DNA of 64,000 bases from Bradymonas sediminis (GCF_003258315.1 NZ_CP030032.1:3536501-3600500); one strand, 5' to 3'. Positions 54,716-64,000 are shown, numbered from the stretch's first letter. Notes: generated by a model from the letters alone, not told the origin. Numbers and translations: made by a program.

Positions 54716-55061
54716 TCGTCGCAGCGCCTGGCTGTGTGGCAGCCATTTAGCCTAAGAAAATGATAGAACCCACCGATTCGATGATACTCGCGAGAGCATC
54801 CCCAAATCGGTGGGTTTCCTATTTCTTGGTGTTTTGCCCACCCCCGATTTCCTGCCAAAAAACCCGGGCAGCGCAGATGTCGGTCCGGCCGCTCAACCAT
54901 TCACCGCTGATATGACGATCATTTATAACTTGATTAAAAAACACACGGCGCATATGCTCCTTCAACCAACCAAACACGCCGCTCACAATTAGCCATTCAA
55001 CAGCCCTATGAGGGGACCAAAACACGCATCAACTTTGATTGTGTGAAGCCAAGGAGCAATC
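54716..55061. other. low-GC intergenic stretch
   Basis: About 345 bp with a clear drop in GC after the terminator (for example TATAACTTGATTAAAAAACACAC near 54922). I see no gene in it. The AAGGAG (55051-55056) at its end belongs to the next gene. Confidence 0.4.
54767..54816 (+). terminator. terminator of the cdsA-rseP-tsaB operon
   Basis: AACCCACCGAT (54767-54777) pairs with ATCGGTGGGTT (54806-54816) around a long inner loop containing GATG...CATC, followed by TTCCTATTTCTT. The T-tract is broken, so efficiency is uncertain. Confidence 0.55.
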
Positions 55062-55472
55062 ATGCGCAAAATCTATATCTCGCTGCTAATTTGCTGTTTT
55101 TAACTCGCATCACTCGCCTGCTCTGATGACTCGACTGAGCCGTCAACGCCCGATAGCGGTACCACAGATGTCTCGGCAGACAGCTCAACCGATATACAAG
55201 AAGACACGACTTTCGACGCCGAAGAAGAGGTGGAAGAGGAGGACCCAAAAATAGCCGCTGGCGAGACCTGCCCGTCAAATTGTCGGTCGCTTGACGGTGG
55301 AGCGGGTTATGCAGTTTGCAACGAACGCGAGCATGGTTATTGTAATTTTCCGTCCGACAATGCGGTAGATAACTATTGCACAAAGACTTGTAATAGCGAC
55401 TCGAATTGTCGTTCTTTAGGCGAGGGTTGGACCTGCGGTGATGATTTCTCTGTATGTGTCTTCGAGAAGTAA
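55062..55472 (+). pseudogene. Cys-rich lipoprotein gene broken by an in-frame stop
   Basis: From the ATG at 55062 (AAGGAG 5 nt upstream) the frame reads MRKIYISLLICCF then TAA (55101-55103), followed in frame by LASLACSDDSTEPSTPDSG. This is a lipoprotein signal whose lipobox Cys follows SLA. The frame then runs open to a Cys-rich domain (CPSNCRS...CNFPSD...CTKTCNSDSNCRS...CGDDFSVC) and stops at 55472. One base change (for example TTA to TAA) would break it. Readthrough or a restart from the ATG at 55230 would give only the Cys-rich part, without export signal. Confidence 0.7.
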
Positions 55473-55538
55473 AGCAGACTTGATTTCTGGTTCATCAGAA
55501 AACTAGAAAACAGGGCTCATGCCATCGCGCAAACCTAC

Positions 55539-55741
55539 CGCAACCGTTCCGAGAACCACACTAATTGGAGCCAGGTCATCTTCACCTGGTAGTACGAGTT
55601 CTATTTTTCCAGACCTGGAAGGTCTGGCTCCGATGTTATACGGGCCCGCTGAACGATTGCGCGATCATGCGCAAAATCTATATCTCGCTGCGCAACCGTT
55701 CCGAGGGCATCACAAATTGGAGCCAGGTCATCTTGACCTGG
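55539..55741. repeat. 51-bp direct repeat and copied gene start
   Basis: Two 51-bp copies (55539-55589 and 55691-55741) match at about 44 of 51 positions, both opening CGCAACCGTTCCGAG. Just before the second copy, 55664-55691 is a 28-bp exact copy of the start of the broken lipoprotein gene (55059-55086). A hairpin CCAGACCT/AGGTCTGG lies between the copies. The 55473-55760 stretch otherwise holds no credible gene. Confidence 0.7.
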
Positions 55742-55760
55742 CAAATAGGGCGCCCGGCGC

Positions 55761-58061
55761 TTAACCCACCCGAATAATCTCGCGCTTGAGCATCTGCACC
55801 AGCACGTCGAGGGTCTCCATGCGACTCATGGAGCTCAGGTCCAGGATATCCTCGAAGGTGCTCATGCCGTCGATCTGGCTGAGCAAGAAGCCGAAGCGGT
55901 GGTCCAGGGTCATCGAGGCGAGCTCGCTCATCGCGATATTGAGCTGCGGGGTTTGCCCCAGGGGGCCGATCTGGGCCTCGTAGACCGCCTCTAATTTTGC
56001 GTCCACCGCGGCGAGCAGCGCGTGTGCGTCTTCGTGCACATCATCGCGCGCCATCAGGGCGCTGAGCAGGTCGCGGGCGGACTCAAACTCACCGTCCTCA
56101 AAAAGCCGGCGCGCCTCGTCCATCAGGGCGTCGGCCGCGGCGCGGTCCTCGTGGACTTCACTGGGACTGATCTCTTCGAGCACAAACGAAGAGCTCGACC
56201 CAAGATAGTCCCGGCGGATGCCGGTGGGCTCCTGATTCTTGAACGGATTCGGCGTGTCCTGGCGCTCTCGGCGCGCGAAGCGATCCTTGACCCCGGATGG
56301 GATCGGGTTGGCCTGCGGGGTTGGCGTGCGCTCGCGCGACGGCTCAACCATCAGGGGCTCGCCGCGGTAGCGGTTCTTCTTCGGCGTCTTTCGCGGCGGA
56401 ATCTCGGGAGCGGAACTATCGCCGGCCAGCGACTCTGCCAGCTCAAAGAACTCATCGTCGTCCAGCGAGGCGCGGGTGCGCAGCTCCTCAACGTCGGCCT
56501 CGTTATCACCGGGCGACGTGAGTTCATCATTGGCATCATGGCCGACGGCCGATTTGGTCGGCTCAACAAAGCGAGGAATCGCGGGCATCGACGGCGGCGT
56601 GACCTCCATCTCGCGCGACGGCGCGGGCTCGCGCGACGGCGTCAACCGAGCATTGTCGGTCGCGGTCACCGCCGAGCTCTTCTTTGCCCCCAGCGCGTGC
56701 CCCTCGGCGGCTGCGCCGCCATCCGACGCGCTCAGGTCATCGTCATCGAAGCCGAAATCAAACCCCTGCCCCCACCCCTCCGGCTCGCTCTCTTCCACCG
56801 GCTCGACCGTCTTAAACTTGCCGGTCAACAGGGCGTTATCGAGGTCATCGCTCGCCTGGAAGACCGCCGTGCGGTCGGCGTCAAAGGAACGGTTCAGCTC
56901 CTCATTTCTCTTCTCTGGATTCTCAAAGCCAAAGTCGAAGTCGAAGTCATCTTCGGGCTCCGCCGTGTCGACCTGGCCTGCGCCCACCTCTGGCTCGCCC
57001 AAATCAAAATCAAACCCGTCGTTATATTCGGGCTCCAGCACAACCTCTGAGTCCCCAAATCCAACCTCGCGATGCGTCGACTCCTCGAGCGCATCGCCGC
57101 TCCCTGGCGCTGCCTCCGGCTCCGGGGCTTTGGGCGGGGCATTAAACTCATCCAGGAAGTCAAAATCATCGGTCCCAAATAGCTCACGCGGCCCACTATC
57201 CTCCTCGACTGAGGGATAGCTCGCCGTGTCATCCAACCCGTCTGTGCGCGCACGCGCACCGAAACCTGAACCATTCGAGTCCCCAAAAATTGTCTCGGCA
57301 GGGTCCTCCGGGGCGTCGTCCGCGGGGACAGCATCCAACGACGGGGGGTCAATGGAGACCGAGGACTCAATCAGCGCAAAATCAACCCGGTCGGCCGCGT
57401 CGTCGCCCGATTGTTCGGCCTCTTCCTCAAGCGCGAAGTCGGCCCAGAATGGGTCGGATTCCTCACCAGAGTCTTGGCCCGCCACGGGCGCGTCGCCCTC
57501 GCCGTCATCCCCGACCGCCAGCGCCTGTTCTCCGGGCGCGTCGATCACCTCAAGCTCTTCGATATCCGAAAATATCGCGTCGTGGTCGATATCCTCGTAG
57601 TCGACGATATCCTCCACCATGGGCAGGTCGAAGTCGAACTCCTCGCCGTCAAAATCCCCGAAGCTCTCGATATCGCCCAGGCTTTCGAAATCGTCAAACT
57701 CCCCGAAGAAGTCGACCTCCTCGGAGTCCACGGCCATCGAAATCGACTCCGCCGACGACCACTCCGCCTCGGATAACCCCACCTCGGCTTCGCTAAACTC
57801 ACCCACCAATTGCCCGAAATCCCCCTGAAAAGCCATCAACCGCTCGACCATCAGCCCGAGCCAGTCGATGAGCTGGGGAATACTGGCGACCGAGTCCTCG
57901 CGCAATCGATTGATATGAGCGTCCAACTCCTTATTGACGAACCCCGCCTCGCGCACGTCAACCAAAACCCCAAGAACTCCCGCAAACTCGTCCTGCTCGA
58001 GCTCGCGAAGCACTCCCTGGAATTGCTCCAGTACGAACTTCTGGTTGGGGGACTTCGTCAT
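55761..58061 (-). CDS. large acidic disordered protein with C-terminal helical module
   Basis: 766 residues. The first 110 residues are helical (EQFQGVLRELEQDEFAGVLGVLVDVREAG). Residues 110-600 are highly acidic and low in complexity, with repeated Phe-Asp-Phe motifs (FDFDLP, FDFDLG, FDFDFGF, FDFGFDDDD) typical of disordered tethers. A TPR-like helical pair (about 640-690) precedes the final 44 residues, whose pattern FLLSQIDGMSTFEDILDLSS aligns without gaps to residues 30-73 of the J-domain protein at 60190. It is the last gene of the DnaK cluster. Function unknown; scaffold is inferred. Confidence 0.75.
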   Translation of the reverse strand: MTKSPNQKFVLEQFQGVLRELEQDEFAGVLGVLVDVREAGFVNKELDAHINRLREDSVASIPQLIDWLGLMVERLMAFQGDFGQLVGEFSEAEVGLSEAEWSSAESISMAVDSEEVDFFGEFDDFESLGDIESFGDFDGEEFDFDLPMVEDIVDYEDIDHDAIFSDIEELEVIDAPGEQALAVGDDGEGDAPVAGQDSGEESDPFWADFALEEEAEQSGDDAADRVDFALIESSVSIDPPSLDAVPADDAPEDPAETIFGDSNGSGFGARARTDGLDDTASYPSVEEDSGPRELFGTDDFDFLDEFNAPPKAPEPEAAPGSGDALEESTHREVGFGDSEVVLEPEYNDGFDFDLGEPEVGAGQVDTAEPEDDFDFDFGFENPEKRNEELNRSFDADRTAVFQASDDLDNALLTGKFKTVEPVEESEPEGWGQGFDFGFDDDDLSASDGGAAAEGHALGAKKSSAVTATDNARLTPSREPAPSREMEVTPPSMPAIPRFVEPTKSAVGHDANDELTSPGDNEADVEELRTRASLDDDEFFELAESLAGDSSAPEIPPRKTPKKNRYRGEPLMVEPSRERTPTPQANPIPSGVKDRFARRERQDTPNPFKNQEPTGIRRDYLGSSSSFVLEEISPSEVHEDRAAADALMDEARRLFEDGEFESARDLLSALMARDDVHEDAHALLAAVDAKLEAVYEAQIGPLGQTPQLNIAMSELASMTLDHRFGFLLSQIDGMSTFEDILDLSSMSRMETLDVLVQMLKREIIRVG

Positions 58062-58245
58062 GGCTCTCCAATATCTGCGGGGATCTTCAAAAATCGAAGC
58101 TCGGGCCGCCCAAACGCTGAACGCTCAACTCGAGGCAGCTGGGAATTAAGCCGAATACGCCGTGAAGCTATCCGGTTAAACCGTGGGCCGCGCGCACGCG
58201 GCACCAAAAACATGCAGAATATCGCATCATCATGGCAATTACTTA

Positions 58246-60069
58246 TCACGAAACCTCGAGGACCTCGCTGAACGCTTCGACGGCGAGCTCCAGGGCATCC
58301 GCGGTTGAAAGCATGGCGCCCAGGTCAGTGCCGAGCAGCGCGACGCGCGCGTGCTCAACCGCCTCGCTCGCCTTGCCGCGGGCTTCGACAATAATAGCAT
58401 CGTCGATAAAGTCCTCGGCGTCACGCATCAGCCCCTCCATCGTGCGCACCAACCCGCGAATCCGGGCGCGCGCGTTCTCCAACTCGGTGCCCTGCTTGAG
58501 GTCCATCAGATAATCTTCGTTCTCGTCGATCATCTGCTGGATTTCGGACTCGGTAAGGCTGCTCGACGCAGCCACGGTGATGGACTGCTCGACCTTGGTC
58601 TCCAGGTCCGTCGCCGACACGCTCACGATACCGTCGGAGCTGATCTCGAACTCCACCTCGATCTCAAGCTCGCCGGCAGGCGCGCGGCGCAGCCCGCTCA
58701 GCACGAACTCCCCGAGCAGCTCGTTCTCCGACGCGTTCTCACTCTCGCCCTGCATGACCACGATCTTGACCGAGGTCTGGTTGTCCCGAACGCTGGTAAA
58801 GATATGGCTGTGGCTGGTCGGGATCGTGGAGTTCGCCTCGATCAACGGCTCAAACCCACCGCCGTGCACCATGATTCCCAGGCTGTGCGGGGTCACGTCG
58901 AGCAGCAGGATATCTTCGTCCTCGTCGAAGAGCGCCGCGCCCTGGATGGCGGCGCCGATGGCGACGGCCTCGTCGGGGTGAACGTTCTTGGAGGCCGGCT
59001 TGCCGAAGAACTCCGCGACCTCTTGCTGCACGCGCGGCATACGGGTCATGCCGCCGACCAGGATCACGTCGTCGATATCGTCGACCTCAAGCTCGGCCTC
59101 CTGCAGGGTGGCCCGGCAGATCTTGATGGTCCGGTGGATGAGATCCACGGCCAACTCCTCGAACTCATCGCGCGTCATCGTGGTCTGCAGGTGCAGCGCC
59201 TCGCCGTCTTCCTTGGTATAGATAAAGGGCAGGCTGATCTCAGTTTCCTGGCGCGAGGACAGGTCGATCTTGGCCTTCTCGGCGGCATCGCGCAGCCGCT
59301 GCAGGGCCATCTCGTCTTTGCGCAGGTCGACCTTATGCTCGCGCGCGAAGGCGTAGGTCAGGTGCTCGATGATGCGCGCGTCGAAGTCCTCGCCGCCCAG
59401 GAAGGTGTCGCCGGCGGTCGACAGCACGTCGAAGACCCCCTCGCTGATGTCCAGGATCGAGATATCGAAGGTGCCGCCGCCGAGGTCATAGATCGCCACG
59501 GTGGCGTCGATATCCTTGCCGAAACCATAGGCCAGCGAGGCCGCGGTCGGCTCGTTGATGATGCGCACGATGTCCAGGCCGGCGATGCGCCCGGCGTCTT
59601 TAGTGGCGCGGCGCTGCGCGTCGCTAAAATACGCAGGGACCGTGACGACCGCCTTCTCGGGCGCCTCGCCCAGGTACCCTTCGGCGACCAATTTGAGCTC
59701 CTGCAAGATCATGCTCGAGATCTCGGGCAGGCTATATTCCTTCTCGCGCAGCTTGATGCGCACGTCGTCATGCGGCCCGGTGACGATCTCGTAGGGGCAG
59801 GTCTCCATGCTGTGGCGCACCTCCGCCGAGTCCCATTTTCGCCCGATCAGCCGCTTGGAGGCGTACACGGTGTGCCGGCTATTGGTGATCGCCTGGCGCT
59901 TGGCCATCTGCCCGACGAGGCGACGCCCCGACTCGGTGATCGCGACGATGCTGGGCGTGGTTTTATACCCACCCTTATTCGGAATGACGGTCGCAACCCC
60001 CGCTTCCACGATGGAAACACAGCAATTGGTCGTGCCAAGGTCGATGCCGATGACGCGTTCACGCTCCAT
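58246..60069 (-). CDS. DnaK/Hsp70 paralogue
   Basis: Hsp70 chaperone of 607 residues. ATPase motifs: [69 protein letters not shown] and [12 protein letters not shown]. The substrate-binding beta domain is complete ([26 protein letters not shown]), but the C-terminal lid is short and lacks an EEVD-like tail. An upstream J-domain protein and a downstream acidic protein flank it. It is shorter than housekeeping DnaK (about 638) and probably a specialised copy. Confidence 0.9.
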   Translation of the reverse strand: MERERVIGIDLGTTNCCVSIVEAGVATVIPNKGGYKTTPSIVAITESGRRLVGQMAKRQAITNSRHTVYASKRLIGRKWDSAEVRHSMETCPYEIVTGPHDDVRIKLREKEYSLPEISSMILQELKLVAEGYLGEAPEKAVVTVPAYFSDAQRRATKDAGRIAGLDIVRIINEPTAASLAYGFGKDIDATVAIYDLGGGTFDISILDISEGVFDVLSTAGDTFLGGEDFDARIIEHLTYAFAREHKVDLRKDEMALQRLRDAAEKAKIDLSSRQETEISLPFIYTKEDGEALHLQTTMTRDEFEELAVDLIHRTIKICRATLQEAELEVDDIDDVILVGGMTRMPRVQQEVAEFFGKPASKNVHPDEAVAIGAAIQGAALFDEDEDILLLDVTPHSLGIMVHGGGFEPLIEANSTIPTSHSHIFTSVRDNQTSVKIVVMQGESENASENELLGEFVLSGLRRAPAGELEIEVEFEISSDGIVSVSATDLETKVEQSITVAASSSLTESEIQQMIDENEDYLMDLKQGTELENARARIRGLVRTMEGLMRDAEDFIDDAIIVEARGKASEAVEHARVALLGTDLGAMLSTADALELAVEAFSEVLEVS

Positions 60070-60189
60070 AATTCTGACTCCCAGATACTTCGTGGATAAA
60101 ACCCGGGTTCCCCAGGCTTTCTAAATGATATTGCGCGCCTTGCTTCAAGCGCGATAGGTCAAAAGCAAAATATTTGGCGGGCATATGGG

Positions 60190-61389
60190 TCATCGCGCCC
60201 CGAATTGGCCGAGGCGCTCGGTCGCTCCGGGATGCCCCGGGGCGTGCGCGAGGACCTTCTGAAACTCTTTGACCGCCTCGCGTTCGGCGCCCACCGATTG
60301 CAGGGCGCAGCCGACGATAAAGTGGGCCTCGGCCGGCGGTGCGCCGAGCTTCAGGCCGGCGCGCGCGAAGCACGCGGCCTCTTTGGGCATCTTCGCCGCG
60401 CTGAACATGATGTCCGCCACGCGCATCGCGAGCTGCGGGTCGCGCACCAGGGCGAGGGCCTTTCGGTACTCCTCGGCAGCCTGGGCGTAGTCGCCTCGCT
60501 CCTGGTATTTTTCGGCGCGTCGCACCAGCAGCGCGCCCGCGGCCTTGCGTTTATTGCGCTCTCGAAGCTCATCCTGGGACGCCCCCGCGGCGCTACTCTC
60601 TGCGGCCTCGCCCGGCGCGCTCTCCGCCGCCCCGCCGCTTTGCTCGGCCAGATGTGCCGACAGCGCCGCGTCATAATCGCGGCGCGCGCCCTTCTTGGAC
60701 AGGGTCGCATACGCCCGCGCGATCTCCTTAAAGACCGCCTCCTGCATCTTCCCCAGGGGCCCCAGATCTTGGCGGAAAAAATTGTCTGGATGGTGGCGTT
60801 TCGACAATCGGAAATACGCCTTCTTAATTTCCTTTCGGCCCGCGCCAATGCTCAGGCCGAAGAGGTCATAATAGCTCATCTGCTCAAGCTGGGCGTAGAG
60901 GCAAATAAGCTCGCGGCGCAGCCCATCGTCGAGCGGCGACTCATGGGCGAGCAACTCGGGGTCAAATTCGAATTGTTCGGGCGGGATCGGATAATTTGGG
61001 ATGACGTGGGCCGACTGCGCCGCTGGCGTCTTCTCGACCGTTGGCGCCGCTGGTTTTGCGGCCGGGGCTTCGGGAGAGGCGCTCGTTGTCTCGGCGGCGG
61101 CTGTCGGGGGTTCATTATTCGAAGGCGCGACAGCGGGCGATTCCTCCGCCAGGGGCGAAGCGGCGGCCTCAAAACCCGGCAGCTCAATGGCCCCCGCGCT
61201 CGCCAAATACTCAAGGCACCCGAGGGTATTCTCGCGGCCCAGCCCACTCGATTGGCACAATTGCGCGACCGTCAATTTGCCGTCCACGCGCGAAAACAAG
61301 AAGTATTGCTCTGCGGTGGGCGACAACGAGATGATGTCGACATTGGGCTTGGGGATGGGGGCTGCGTTTTCGTCAATCAACTGCTTCAA
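60190..61389 (-). CDS. J-domain/TPR co-chaperone-like protein
   Basis: 399 residues. Residues 29-73 form a small helical module (YFLFSRVDGKLTVAQLCQSS...LEYLASAGAIELPG) that is also found at the end of the acidic protein at 55761. After an Ala/Pro-rich linker, a J-domain (about 170-245) has SYYDLFGLSIGAGRKEIKKAY, HHPDNFF (HPD kept) and ARAYATLSKKGARRDYDAAL. The C-terminus carries TPR-like helices (about 285-395). It opens the minus-strand cluster with the DnaK paralogue 120 bp downstream; a dedicated co-chaperone role is inferred from that. Confidence 0.83.
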   Translation of the reverse strand: MKQLIDENAAPIPKPNVDIISLSPTAEQYFLFSRVDGKLTVAQLCQSSGLGRENTLGCLEYLASAGAIELPGFEAAASPLAEESPAVAPSNNEPPTAAAETTSASPEAPAAKPAAPTVEKTPAAQSAHVIPNYPIPPEQFEFDPELLAHESPLDDGLRRELICLYAQLEQMSYYDLFGLSIGAGRKEIKKAYFRLSKRHHPDNFFRQDLGPLGKMQEAVFKEIARAYATLSKKGARRDYDAALSAHLAEQSGGAAESAPGEAAESSAAGASQDELRERNKRKAAGALLVRRAEKYQERGDYAQAAEEYRKALALVRDPQLAMRVADIMFSAAKMPKEAACFARAGLKLGAPPAEAHFIVGCALQSVGAEREAVKEFQKVLAHAPGHPGATERLGQFGAR

Positions 61390-61505
61390 TCCCAGTCAAG
61401 GCTCGCGCGAGAAACGATATTGTCTAGCCAGGCTTTCGTGCACCCAACGCTTAAGCAAATTATGGCCTAAGATGCACGATATAGATATCAGCGCTTAATA
61501 TATAA

Positions 61506-61543
61506 CAGCCGCTTGCTCTTCACAAAGGAGCGACAAGCGGCTG
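61506..61543 (-). terminator. hairpin after argD
   Basis: CAGCCGCTTG (61506-61515) pairs with CAAGCGGCTG (61534-61543). On the minus strand it is followed by TTATATATT, a weak T-tract, so it probably ends argD. Confidence 0.55.
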
Positions 61544-61573
61544 AAGCTCACTTTCGACCAATAACACGGTCAA

Positions 61574-62782
61574 TCATGAGTTTGCAAACACTTCCAGCGC
61601 TTTTCCAAGGCGTTTTAATGCTTCTTTAACATCGTCCTCGCTGACGATCATCGGCGGCACGAACCGAAGGGTATTGCCACCCGCGGTGTTAATCAAAAGA
61701 CCCTGCTTGAGACACTCGCCGACGATGGCCGGGGCGGCGTCTCCGCAGATCGCGCCCATCATCAATCCACGGCCGCGCACGCTTTGGATAACATCGTAGC
61801 GCTCGGCCAGGGCCTCAAGCCCTTCGCGCAGCTGCTCGCCGCGCGCGGCCGCGTTGGCCATCAGCTCCTCTTCGTCGAGCACTTCGAGCACGGTCAGCGC
61901 CGCGCGCGCTGCGAGCGGGTTACCGCCGAAGGTCGTGCCGTGGCTGCCCTTGACGAAGGCCTGGAAGATCTCCTCGGTCGACAGCATCGCCCCGATGGGC
62001 ACGCCGCCGCCGAGCCCCTTGGCCAGGGTCACGATATCGGGGCGCACGTCGGCGGCCTCATGGGCGAAGAATTTGCCGGTACGCCCGACCCCGGTTTGAA
62101 TCTCGTCGAAGATCAGCAGCGCGCCGTTATCATCGCAGAGCTTGCGAAGTCCGCGCAGAAACTCGGCATCGGCCGGGTTCACGCCGCCCTCGCCCTGGAT
62201 GGGCTCGATCAGCACGGCGGCGGTGTTGGGGCCGACCTTGGAGGCGACGTCCTCGAGGTTATTATATTCGGCGTAGTCGAAGCCTGGGAGCATGGGCTCA
62301 AAGCCGGCGTGGTATTTGGGCTGACCGGTCGCCGCCAGCGCGCCCATCGTGCGGCCGTGGAATGATTTGAGCATCGAGACGATGCCATACTTTTCGGGCT
62401 TCCCGACGACCACATTCTGATAGCGCCGGGCGAGCTTAATGGCCGACTCGACGGCCTCGGTGCCGGAGTTGCACAGAAAGACCCGGTCGGCAAAAGAGCG
62501 CGCGCACAGCGTGTCGACCAGCTCAATTTGCTCGGCGCTATAATAGAGGTTTGACACGTGCATCAGCCGCTCGACCTGGTCGCGCAGCGCGGCGGTGAGT
62601 CGTGGATGATTATACCCCAGCGAGGTCACCGCGATGCCGGCGACAAAGTCGAGATATTTATTGCCGTCGCGGTCATATATCCAGACGCCTTCGCCATGAT
62701 CGAGGATCATGCGCGCGGGCGAGAAAGTAGAGGATCCATGCCGGTCACCGGCTTCAAGTAACTCTTGGGTCGTACGTGTCAT
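61574..62782 (-). CDS. argD: acetylornithine aminotransferase
   Basis: PLP class III aminotransferase of arginine (and lysine) synthesis. It contains FVAGIAVTSLGYNHP, FLCNSGTEAVESAIKLAR, SFHGRTMGALAATGQPKYHAGF, IEPIQGEGGVNP and LLIFDEIQTGVGRTGKFFAHE, with the PLP Lys in TLAKGLGGGVPIGAML. Length 402 is normal. The ATG at 62782 (MTRTTQELLEAG) has AAGGTAAG upstream. It could also act as succinyldiaminopimelate transaminase, which sequence alone cannot exclude. It lies 93 bp from hslU on the same strand. Confidence 0.9.
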   Translation of the reverse strand: MTRTTQELLEAGDRHGSSTFSPARMILDHGEGVWIYDRDGNKYLDFVAGIAVTSLGYNHPRLTAALRDQVERLMHVSNLYYSAEQIELVDTLCARSFADRVFLCNSGTEAVESAIKLARRYQNVVVGKPEKYGIVSMLKSFHGRTMGALAATGQPKYHAGFEPMLPGFDYAEYNNLEDVASKVGPNTAAVLIEPIQGEGGVNPADAEFLRGLRKLCDDNGALLIFDEIQTGVGRTGKFFAHEAADVRPDIVTLAKGLGGGVPIGAMLSTEEIFQAFVKGSHGTTFGGNPLAARAALTVLEVLDEEELMANAAARGEQLREGLEALAERYDVIQSVRGRGLMMGAICGDAAPAIVGECLKQGLLINTAGGNTLRFVPPMIVSEDDVKEALKRLGKALEVFANS

Positions 62783-62875
62783 GAGCGACTTACCTTGAAG
62801 AAAATCTGAACGAATACGAGCGCCTCTTCGGGCACTCATCGGGTCGAATTAGAGATAATTTTGAGACGAATCAGC

Positions 62876-64000
62876 TCAGAGAATATAGCGGCTTAGGTCT
62901 TCGTTTTCGAGAATGCCTTCGAGCTTTTCGCGCACATAATCTGCTGTAATTTGCACGTTCATATCCTCCATGTCTGGGGCCTCGAATGCAAGCTCCTCAA
63001 ACACCTGTTCCATGATTGTGTGCAGACGTCGAGCGCCAATATTCTCAAGATTATTATTCACCCGAAACGCCATCTCGGCGATCGTGTCGATCGCCTCATC
63101 GTCGAACCCGATCTCGAGCCCCTCGGGCTTAAGCAGCGCGGTATATTGGCGCGTCAGGCTATTCTGCGGCTCGGTGAGGATGCGGCGGAAGTCCTGCTGG
63201 GTCAGGCTGGTGAGCTCGACGCGGATGGGGAAGCGCCCCTGCAGCTCCGGGATGAGGTCGGAGGGCTTGGAGACGTGGAAGGCGCCGGCGGCGATAAAGA
63301 GGATATGGTCGGTCTTCACGATCCCGTGCTTGGTGCTCACCGAGGAGCCCTCGACGATCGGCAGAAGATCGCGCTGGACCCCCTCGCGCGAGACATCCGG
63401 GCCGCTGGAGGACTCGCGCCCGGCGATCTTATCGAGCTCATCCAGAAAGATGATGCCGCCCTGGGTGGTGCGCTCAAGCGCCTCGGAGATCACGTGGTCC
63501 ATGTCGATCAGGCGCGAGGACTCCTCGTTGATCAACAGGCGCATCGCCTCGCCGACCTTGACGCGTTTTTGCTTGCGCCGCTCGGGGAAGATATTGCCGA
63601 GCACCCCGCCCAGGTTCATCTGCTCCATGCCGGGCTGTTTGGAGAACATATCCGCCATCGGGTTATGGGTCTCGGCGACGTCGACCTCGACATATTCCTG
63701 GTCCAGCTCCCCGTCGCGCAGCCTGCGCCGAAGCAGCTCGCGCTCATCGAGCGGCCCCTCGTCGCTCTGCATCACCCCGTCGACCCCGGCGATAAAGGTC
63801 TTGCGGTCCTCGTCGCGCTCGTCGAGCGGGCGGCGCGGGGCGGCGCGGCCTTTGAGCTGCTCCAGGATGCGGTCCTCGGCGGCCTCGCGCGCCCGCAGTT
63901 CCACCTTCGCCTCGGCCTCGGCCTTGACCAGGTTAATCCCCAGGTCGAGCAGGTCGCGCACCATCGACTCGACGTCGCGCCCGACATAGCCGACCTCGGT
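62876..64000 (-). CDS. hslU: HslU ATPase, 5'-truncated by window edge
   Basis: ATPase/unfoldase of the HslUV protease. The reading frame is open to base 64000 (TEVGYVGRDVESMVRDLLD), so the start and Walker A lie outside. Visible: the intermediate domain with LPGVLGN-like GGVLGNIFPERRKQKRVKV, Walker B IIFLDELDKIA, sensor region FIAAGAFHVSKPSDLIPELQGRFPIRVEL, sensor 2 NIGARRLHTIMEQVFEEL and the C-terminal LSRYIL, which fits into HslV. hslV is presumably upstream, outside the window. Confidence 0.93.
   Translation of the reverse strand, partial: TEVGYVGRDVESMVRDLLDLGINLVKAEAEAKVELRAREAAEDRILEQLKGRAAPRRPLDERDEDRKTFIAGVDGVMQSDEGPLDERELLRRRLRDGELDQEYVEVDVAETHNPMADMFSKQPGMEQMNLGGVLGNIFPERRKQKRVKVGEAMRLLINEESSRLIDMDHVISEALERTTQGGIIFLDELDKIAGRESSSGPDVSREGVQRDLLPIVEGSSVSTKHGIVKTDHILFIAAGAFHVSKPSDLIPELQGRFPIRVELTSLTQQDFRRILTEPQNSLTRQYTALLKPEGLEIGFDDEAIDTIAEMAFRVNNNLENIGARRLHTIMEQVFEELAFEAPDMEDMNVQITADYVREKLEGILENEDLSRYIL

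Noticed and set aside
58351-60099. 582-codon plus-strand frame under the DnaK paralogue
   Set aside because: Antisense shadow; DnaK motifs are unambiguous on the minus strand.
1-64000. CRISPR arrays, tRNA, rRNA, prophage or integrase genes
   Set aside because: No regularly spaced repeats beyond those listed, no tRNA-like cloverleaf or rRNA core sequence, and no transposase or integrase motif found.

Overview
The window comes from a GC-rich, Gram-negative-type bacterium. The genes include RND efflux, Lol-type export, cytochrome c maturation, many lipoproteins, large Ser/Thr kinases, tail-anchored proteins of MYXO-CTERM style and Cys-rich FG-GAP lipoproteins. Together these point to a predatory or social deltaproteobacterial lineage (Myxococcota/Bradymonadales-like). 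That placement is inferred from gene content; no rRNA or tRNA gene is present to test it. Gene density is high. Two low-GC patches (about 6250-7570 and 54720-55760) hold repeats, RNA-like elements and broken genes.

Layout. 1-6111: the 3' part of rpsA, then ccmH-like, an M61 peptidase, a triple-repeat membrane protein and a PAP2 phosphatase, all on the minus strand. 6250-7570: no convincing protein gene. It holds a tandem pair of about 312-nt units, each with its own sigma70-like promoter and U8 terminator, followed by two GGTGAA/TTCACC hairpins. 7572-13811: a TetR - TolC - adaptor - RND pump operon with overlapping genes, closed by an 18-bp terminator. 13901-25205: an M19-like dipeptidase lipoprotein, RlpA-like protein, lipoprotein, zinc ribbon, a Clp/Hsp100 ATPase with a degenerate second ATPase domain, an FG-GAP lipoprotein and a methyltransferase. 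25382-32259: a kinase-TPR protein, a LolC/E permease and an ABC-F ATPase. 32354-34563: three AIM24-family paralogues. 34741-38614: a membrane protein/methyltransferase/DUF2071/DoxX operon and cardiolipin synthase. 38756-40153: a PlsC-like acyltransferase and a small acidic protein. 40261-44123: a kynurenine/3-hydroxyanthranilate operon (HAAO, ACMSD, formamidase, kynureninase). 44221-48132: three paralogous Cys-rich secreted proteins with GCGC-type C-terminal anchors. 48253-54715: aconitase, a J-domain protein, then cdsA-rseP-tsaB. 55062-55760: a lipoprotein gene with an in-frame stop, plus fragment repeats. 55761-61389: a chaperone cluster of a J-domain/TPR protein, a DnaK paralogue and a large acidic protein. 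61574-64000: argD and the 3' part of hslU.

How the parts work together. The efflux operon is a complete tripartite pump with its own regulator. The kynurenine operon converts (formyl)kynurenine to anthranilate and 3-hydroxyanthranilate to aminomuconate semialdehyde. It lacks the dioxygenase and the kynurenine monooxygenase, which must lie elsewhere if the route is complete. The DnaK cluster links a J-protein and an acidic scaffold that share one C-terminal/N-terminal module, suggesting a dedicated chaperone assembly. The most novel candidate is the pair of tandem small-RNA-like genes at 6288-7079: promoter, length and terminator are kept while every reading frame is disrupted by indels.
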